The notes under the pieces were generated by a model. The model made no database searches and was not told the DNA's origin. It saw only the letters and a list, made by a program, of their open reading frames with translations. Below, piece after piece: positions 59,486 to 64,000 of a stretch of 64,000 bases of DNA; position 1 is the stretch's first letter; every line of letters starts with the position of its first letter. The translations under genes were made by a program, and so were the position numbers. Source of the stretch: an uncultured Paracoccaceae bacterium (GTDB taxonomy: Bacteria > Pseudomonadota > Alphaproteobacteria > Rhodobacterales > Rhodobacteraceae); assembly GCA_937895435.1 (NCBI GenBank), contig CALAXT010000042.1, positions 1 to 64,000 of the forward strand, given 5' to 3'.

Positions 59486-59690
59486 TATCAATTCTCCCGC
59501 TTGGGTAGTGATACAACGGCTGCGGGCGTGCGTATAGATTGTTGGGGCTGCTATTTCTTTAATTTTTGGGTGGGTTTCGAAAGATTGTCGGGTTGTTCCC
59601 AGCCAGCAACAGGCTTAAAGACGGTCTCAGAAAAAGCGCGCGCAGACAAGGGCCGCTTTGCCCTTTAGGGCCCACCCCAGATTGATTGGA

Positions 59691-60458
59691 ATGGCCGTGT
59701 CGATCAAGTCAGTTTCAAAGCCCTGTCGTTTGGCGCAAATTTTTTGCGTGATGGGGCTTGGTGTGCTGAGCGCTTGCGCCAACCCAGAGCCAGGGGCGGA
59801 ATATCTTGATCCCTATGAGGCTGATAACCGTGCCGTACATGAAGCCAACAAACAGCTAGACCGCGAATTTGTACGCCCTGTGGCCGCTGCCTATGGCCGG
59901 GTTGTGCCGGTGCCTGTGCAGCGTGGCGTGTCAAATTTTAGCAACAATCTCGATACGCCGGGGTTGATGGTCAACAATCTGCTGCAGTTTGATATTGCCA
60001 ACTTGGCGCGCAATGGCTTGCGTTTTGCGGTTAACACGACCGTTGGCATTGGGGGTCTGTTTGATCCGGCATCGAGCATGGGGATTTCCCGCAAAGATAC
60101 CGATTTCGGTCAGACCTTGGATGTTTGGGGGCTGGCAAAAGAGGGCAATTATGTTGAATTGCCGTTGCTTGGCCCATCAACAGAACGTGATGCTGTGGGC
60201 AAGATTGTTGATGCCGCAATGAACCCTTTGGGTGCCGTTTTGCCCAAGGCGACTGTGCGGGTGGGGCAGGGCGCATGGGTTGCCACAAAACTGGGTGATC
60301 GCAATCGCTTTGGAAATACGATCGATTCGGTTCTCTATGACAGTGCGGACAGCTATGCCCAATCACGGCTTCTTTACTTACAAAATCGCCGGTTTGAGCT
60401 TGGTCAACGCAATGAGGCCGACTATTTTGACCCTTATGAAGATATAGCGGGGCGGTGA
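59691..60458 (+). CDS. mlaA: Outer-membrane lipid-asymmetry lipoprotein MlaA (VacJ)
   Basis: The MlaA family lipoprotein, about 255 residues, extracts mislocalised phospholipids from the outer leaflet. A lipobox LSAC at about residue 24-27 ends the signal peptide (QIFCVMGLGVLSAC), and DPYEADNRAVHEANK (about 38) opens the MlaA domain. FANTTVG-like FAVNTTVGIGGLFDPAS and a C-terminal DPYEDI follow. The ATG at 59691 is preferred to the ATG at 59658. It is followed after four bases by mlaC. MlaFEDB permease genes are not in the window. Confidence 0.87.
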   Translation: MAVSIKSVSKPCRLAQIFCVMGLGVLSACANPEPGAEYLDPYEADNRAVHEANKQLDREFVRPVAAAYGRVVPVPVQRGVSNFSNNLDTPGLMVNNLLQFDIANLARNGLRFAVNTTVGIGGLFDPASSMGISRKDTDFGQTLDVWGLAKEGNYVELPLLGPSTERDAVGKIVDAAMNPLGAVLPKATVRVGQGAWVATKLGDRNRFGNTIDSVLYDSADSYAQSRLLYLQNRRFELGQRNEADYFDPYEDIAGR

Positions 60459-60462
60459 CACA

Positions 60463-61104
60463 ATGCGCGCGCGTTTTGGTTTTGGCCGCAGGGCCGTGAT
60501 ACAGCCGGTGGAACGGCGTTGGGTTTTGATGGGCGGCGCCGCACTGGGCTTTGGCGCCCTGTTGCCCGCGCGGGCCGTTCAGGCATTGGATGTGAAATCG
60601 GCCAAGGTGCTGATTGGCAATCTGGTGTCAGAGATCAACACCATCATCAATTCAGGCACATCTGAAACGGCAATGTATAGAGAGTTTGAACGCGTTTTCA
60701 TTCGCTATGCCGATGTGCCGATCATTGCGCGCTCAGCGCTTGGAATTGCTGCGCGGGGGGCAAGTGATGCCCAGATGAACGCGTTTACGCTGGCGTTTCA
60801 GGGATATATTTCGCGCAAATACGGCAGCCGTTTCCGGGAATTCATCGGTGGAAACATTGAGGTCGAAGACGCGCGCCAGATCAAAAGCTTTTATGAAGTG
60901 ATCTCAACCGCCTATCTTCGGGGCGAAGCTCCGTTTGAGGTGCGCTGGCACGTATCAAACAAATCGGGGCGTGATCTGTTTTTCAACCTGATTATTGAGG
61001 GCATTAATATGGTCGCCGCTGAACGCACCGAAATTGGTGCGTTGCTGGATGAGCGTGGCGGCAATATCGAACAGCTGACCAAAGATCTGCGCAGCTTGGG
61101 CTGA
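60463..61104 (+). CDS. mlaC: Phospholipid-shuttle protein MlaC (toluene tolerance Ttg2D family)
   Basis: This 213-residue periplasmic protein is of the MlaC (Tol_Tol_Ttg2) family, which carries phospholipids between MlaA and the inner-membrane Mla complex. It has a signal region with twin arginines (ERRWVLMGGAALGFGALLPARA) and then VLIGNLVSEINTIINSG; RYADVPIIARSALG and VRWHVSNKSGRDLFFNLI are in the domain. It directly follows mlaA, which supports the call. A hairpin without a T-run (GGCGGGG/CCCCGCC at 61118-61141) lies after its stop, between it and the convergent ferredoxin gene. Confidence 0.88.
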   Translation: MRARFGFGRRAVIQPVERRWVLMGGAALGFGALLPARAVQALDVKSAKVLIGNLVSEINTIINSGTSETAMYREFERVFIRYADVPIIARSALGIAARGASDAQMNAFTLAFQGYISRKYGSRFREFIGGNIEVEDARQIKSFYEVISTAYLRGEAPFEVRWHVSNKSGRDLFFNLIIEGINMVAAERTEIGALLDERGGNIEQLTKDLRSLG

Positions 61105-61161
61105 CATGTTGACCAAAGGCGGGGACAAAATTGCCCCCGCCTCTATCCTTGGGCGTTTGGC

Positions 61162-61978
<817 letters not shown>

Positions 61979-62062
61979 GCGCAGACAATTTTTAACAGTT
62001 CTATGCGGGCACGCCACCCTGTCTGCGCAATCTCACACGCGGCCATGATGTTTGTCAGAATG

Positions 62063-62091
62063 ACAAAGGCGCCCCAGTGGGGCGCCTTTGT
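62063..62091. terminator. Bidirectional terminator between the OB-fold gene and the protease
   Basis: ACAAAGGCGCCCC and GGGGCGCCTTTGT form a perfect 13-bp stem around AGT. It lies between two genes that converge and has short T tracts on both strands, so it can serve both. Confidence 0.85.
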
Positions 62092-62109
62092 GGTGTTTGG
62101 TGGCGGCTG

Positions 62110-63576
62110 TCAGTCGATTGACAGGGCGACAAAGCGGGGATCGCCCTCGCGGCGGATCAGCAACAAAACCGATTTACGGCCAGCGGCGCGCGCCTCATTC
62201 AAGCTGGTTTCGAGATCTGCCAAAGAGATGACCGGCTTTTGGCTGGCCTCAACAATCAGATCACCATCGCGCAGGCCTTTTGCAAATGCCTCGCTCAATT
62301 CATCCACCTGCATCACAACCAGACCTTGCTGGCCATCGTCCAGACCAAGCTTGTCAGCCAGCTCATCGGTCACAGGGCTAAGCGAAAGCCCCAGCATATC
62401 ACCGACAATCGGGCCAGCATCAGGGTTTTTTGTGGCAGGCGCGCCCTCACCCTCGGCCAATTCGCGCCGACCCAAGGTAATTTCCAAGCTGAGTGATTTG
62501 CCATCGCGGAATACTACGATTTCGACAGCCTTCCCCGATGCGGTGTTGCCCACGCGGCGAACCAATTGCCGAGTGTTTATGATATCTGCGCCATCAAAGC
62601 CCACAATCACATCGCCCGCCCGCACGCCTGCATCAGCGGCAGGGCCTGCTGGGACATCAGTGACCAGCGCCCCTTTGGGCTCAGGCAGCCCCATCGCCTC
62701 GGCCACGTCTTGGGTGACATCTTGAATGCGCACGCCCAGCCAACCGCGCCGGGTTTCGCCATATTGGGACAGTTGATCCACAACTTGGCTCACCACGTTG
62801 GAGGCCATGGAAAACCCAATACCGATTGAGCCACCATTGGGCGACAAAATGGCCGTGTTCACACCGATCACATCACCGTTCAGATTAAACAGTGGCCCGC
62901 CCGAGTTGCCGCGGTTAATCGCAGCATCGGTCTGGATGAAATCATCATAAGCGCCCGATAGGGCACGATTGCGCTGTGACACAATCCCGGCAGAAACCGA
63001 AAAGCCTTGGCCCAGCGGATTCCCAACCGCCATCACCCAATCGCCCACGCGCATTTTGTCACTGTCGCCAAAGGGAACGAAGGGCAGGGGCTTGTCTGAT
63101 TCTACCTTGAGCAGGGCGATATCGGTTTTTGGGTCTGTGCCCACCAGCTTGGCTGGCAGCCGCTCGCCCGAGAAAAATTCCACCTCAATCTCATCGGCAC
63201 CATCGATCACATGGTTGTTGGTCACAATGAAACCTTCGGCTGAAATTACAAAACCAGAACCAAGCGCTTCGCTGCGGCGTGGGCGTGAGGGGGCGCCCTG
63301 ATCGGGGTTCATGAAATCACGAAAGAAATCTTCAAACGGTGAGCCGGGCGGCAACATTGGCCGTGGCCCTGTAGGGGCTGCGACCGTTGTAGCGGTGGTG
63401 ATATTGACGACAGCTGGGCTGACCTTTTCGGCCAGATCTGAAAAGCTGATTGGCATCGTATCTGCGCGCAGGCTGAGTGTTTGACCGATCAGCAGCGCAA
63501 GCCCGATCAAGGTGGCCATCACAAACTGGCGGGCCTTTCCTTGCTGTATCGTCAGCGAAATAGCTTGAGATTGCAC
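62110..63576 (-). CDS. Periplasmic serine endoprotease, Do/DegP family
   Basis: This protein of 488 residues is a trypsin-like protease with two PDZ domains that degrades or refolds periplasmic proteins. A membrane/signal segment (MATLIGLALLIGQTLSLRA, from about residue 20) is followed by the catalytic triad: His in VTNNHVIDGADEI, Asp in KTDIALLKV and Ser in RGNSGGPLF. PDZ1 begins near RGWLGVRIQDV and PDZ2 near LGLSLSPVTDEL. Downstream on the minus strand a convergent hairpin terminates it; upstream are DUF2065 and hflC, a known neighbourhood for Do-family proteases. Confidence 0.93.
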   Translation of the reverse strand: MQSQAISLTIQQGKARQFVMATLIGLALLIGQTLSLRADTMPISFSDLAEKVSPAVVNITTATTVAAPTGPRPMLPPGSPFEDFFRDFMNPDQGAPSRPRRSEALGSGFVISAEGFIVTNNHVIDGADEIEVEFFSGERLPAKLVGTDPKTDIALLKVESDKPLPFVPFGDSDKMRVGDWVMAVGNPLGQGFSVSAGIVSQRNRALSGAYDDFIQTDAAINRGNSGGPLFNLNGDVIGVNTAILSPNGGSIGIGFSMASNVVSQVVDQLSQYGETRRGWLGVRIQDVTQDVAEAMGLPEPKGALVTDVPAGPAADAGVRAGDVIVGFDGADIINTRQLVRRVGNTASGKAVEIVVFRDGKSLSLEITLGRRELAEGEGAPATKNPDAGPIVGDMLGLSLSPVTDELADKLGLDDGQQGLVVMQVDELSEAFAKGLRDGDLIVEASQKPVISLADLETSLNEARAAGRKSVLLLIRREGDPRFVALSID

Positions 63577-63735
63577 CTGATAACTCCTTTGTTTTTCATT
63601 TGTTTGGTTTTATTAGGCGCGGGTTAGGGCGTGCCACAAACCATGGTTGTACACTTGCAGATAGGCGGGCATCGGTGCAATTCAAACCCTGGTGATCTGC
63701 GTCAAGCTCATGTGACAATTGTTTCAAGCCACAGA

Positions 63736-63933
63736 TCAGCCAAAAAAGGCCCGCACCAGCCACAACACCCCCACGCCCAGTGCCAGCGCGCTCAAGCCTA
63801 ACAGGCGGCGGGTTTCAACACTTAGCCGGGCCAACAGGGCCAAGGCCTCTGCCAGACGCAAAGGGGCCAGTGCAAGCACCAGCCCCTCAAAGACTAACAC
63901 AGATCCAACAGCCCACAGCAGATGTTCCATCAT
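63736..63933 (-). CDS. DUF2065 family small membrane protein
   Basis: This 65-residue protein belongs to the YjeT/DUF2065 family: two membrane helices (LLWAVGSVLVFEGLVLALA and LLGLSALALGVGVLWLV) with the short charged link ALLARLSVETRR. In many proteobacteria it lies between hflC and a Do-family protease gene, as it does here. The function is unknown; a link to HflKC membrane quality control has been assumed from context. ATG 63933 and 63930 are consecutive start candidates. Confidence 0.85.
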   Translation of the reverse strand: MMEHLLWAVGSVLVFEGLVLALAPLRLAEALALLARLSVETRRLLGLSALALGVGVLWLVRAFFG

Positions 63934-63947
63934 CTGCTTGGCCCGCC

Positions 63948-64000
63948 TTATTGTGCGCTGGGCACAGCCCGCCCGGTTTCCGAATTCAGATAATCGAAAA
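63948..64000 (-). CDS. hflC: HflC, C-terminal end only (window edge)
   Basis: Only the last 16 codons and the stop are in the window. Translation in the third minus-strand frame gives FDYLNSETGRAVPSAQ and then TAA at 63948-63950, which fits the C-terminus of the SPFH-domain protease modulator HflC. The order hflC, DUF2065, Do-family protease is widely conserved, and that supports the call. The rest of the gene, including the SPFH domain, lies outside. Confidence 0.7.
   Translation of the reverse strand, partial: FDYLNSETGRAVPSAQ

Noticed and set aside
61118-61141. Terminator after mlaC
   Set aside because: The stem GGCGGGG/CCCCGCC is good, but no T-run follows on either strand; it is mentioned only with mlaC.

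Overview
The window is about 64 kb of chromosomal DNA that looks like a marine alphaproteobacterium of the order Rhodobacterales (Roseobacter type). The evidence is the mix of families: a DMSP-lyase-like cupin, TAXI-type TRAP transport, a GapR/DUF2312 protein, a GTTC-N7-GTTC LexA box, fused indolepyruvate oxidoreductase, Rieske and MttB-type enzymes for methylated amines, and many ATGA start/stop overlaps. I see no insertion sequence, prophage or CRISPR array. Taxonomy is inferred from gene content only.

Layout. 1-2035: zinc uptake (znuC partial, zur, divergent znuA) with a Zur-box-like palindrome between zur and znuA. 2060-12220: a minus-strand set encoding an MttB-family methyltransferase, fused indolepyruvate oxidoreductase, ketopantoate-reductase-like protein, FAH-family protein and an Fe-S flavoenzyme, divergent from a GcvA-like LysR. 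12209-19894: a peptidase E-like gene, a dipeptide-type ABC importer and an Ldh_2-family dehydrogenase. 19919-33539: two polyamine/betaine-type ABC importers, each led by an oxidative enzyme (FAD amine oxidase or Rieske oxygenase), around a LysR plus DMSP-lyase-like cupin pair and ending at a BetI-like regulator.

33540-36002: an AerR/PpaA-like cobalamin-binding regulator behind a TGT-N12-ACA box, then pssA and psd. 36172-40296: TAXI SBP, fused TRAP permease and an ABM-domain protein. 40401-40482: a candidate small RNA with a promoter -10, a long hairpin and a terminator, followed by rlmB and tRNA-Tyr(GTA). 41635-44941: a phosphotransferase, a HisD paralogue of the sulfopropanediol-dehydrogenase kind and an SDR. 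44945-56239: mostly ordinary housekeeping and small conserved genes (iron permease, gapR, hydroxyacid dehydrogenase, SH3 protein, CDF exporter, M3 peptidase, CoxG, DUF1178, Nudix, GNAT, GDPD, RidA). 56322-59485: a type I secretion ABC protein and adaptor. 59691-61104: mlaA and mlaC. 61162-61978: a ferredoxin, then a LexA-boxed orphan OB-fold matching the end of DnaE2. 62110-64000: Do-family protease, DUF2065 and the end of hflC.

The central 30 kb reads as an accessory catabolic region for quaternary amines, amino-acid derivatives and possibly DMSP: import by several ABC systems, demethylation or amine oxidation, then oxidation of 2-oxo acids, each block with its own local regulator. The substrates cannot be fixed from sequence alone. 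The most unusual signals are the SOS-boxed DnaE2 fragment, the AerR-like gene with a PpsR-like box, the predicted small RNA downstream of rlmB, and the MttB-IOR-FAH-flavoenzyme operon.
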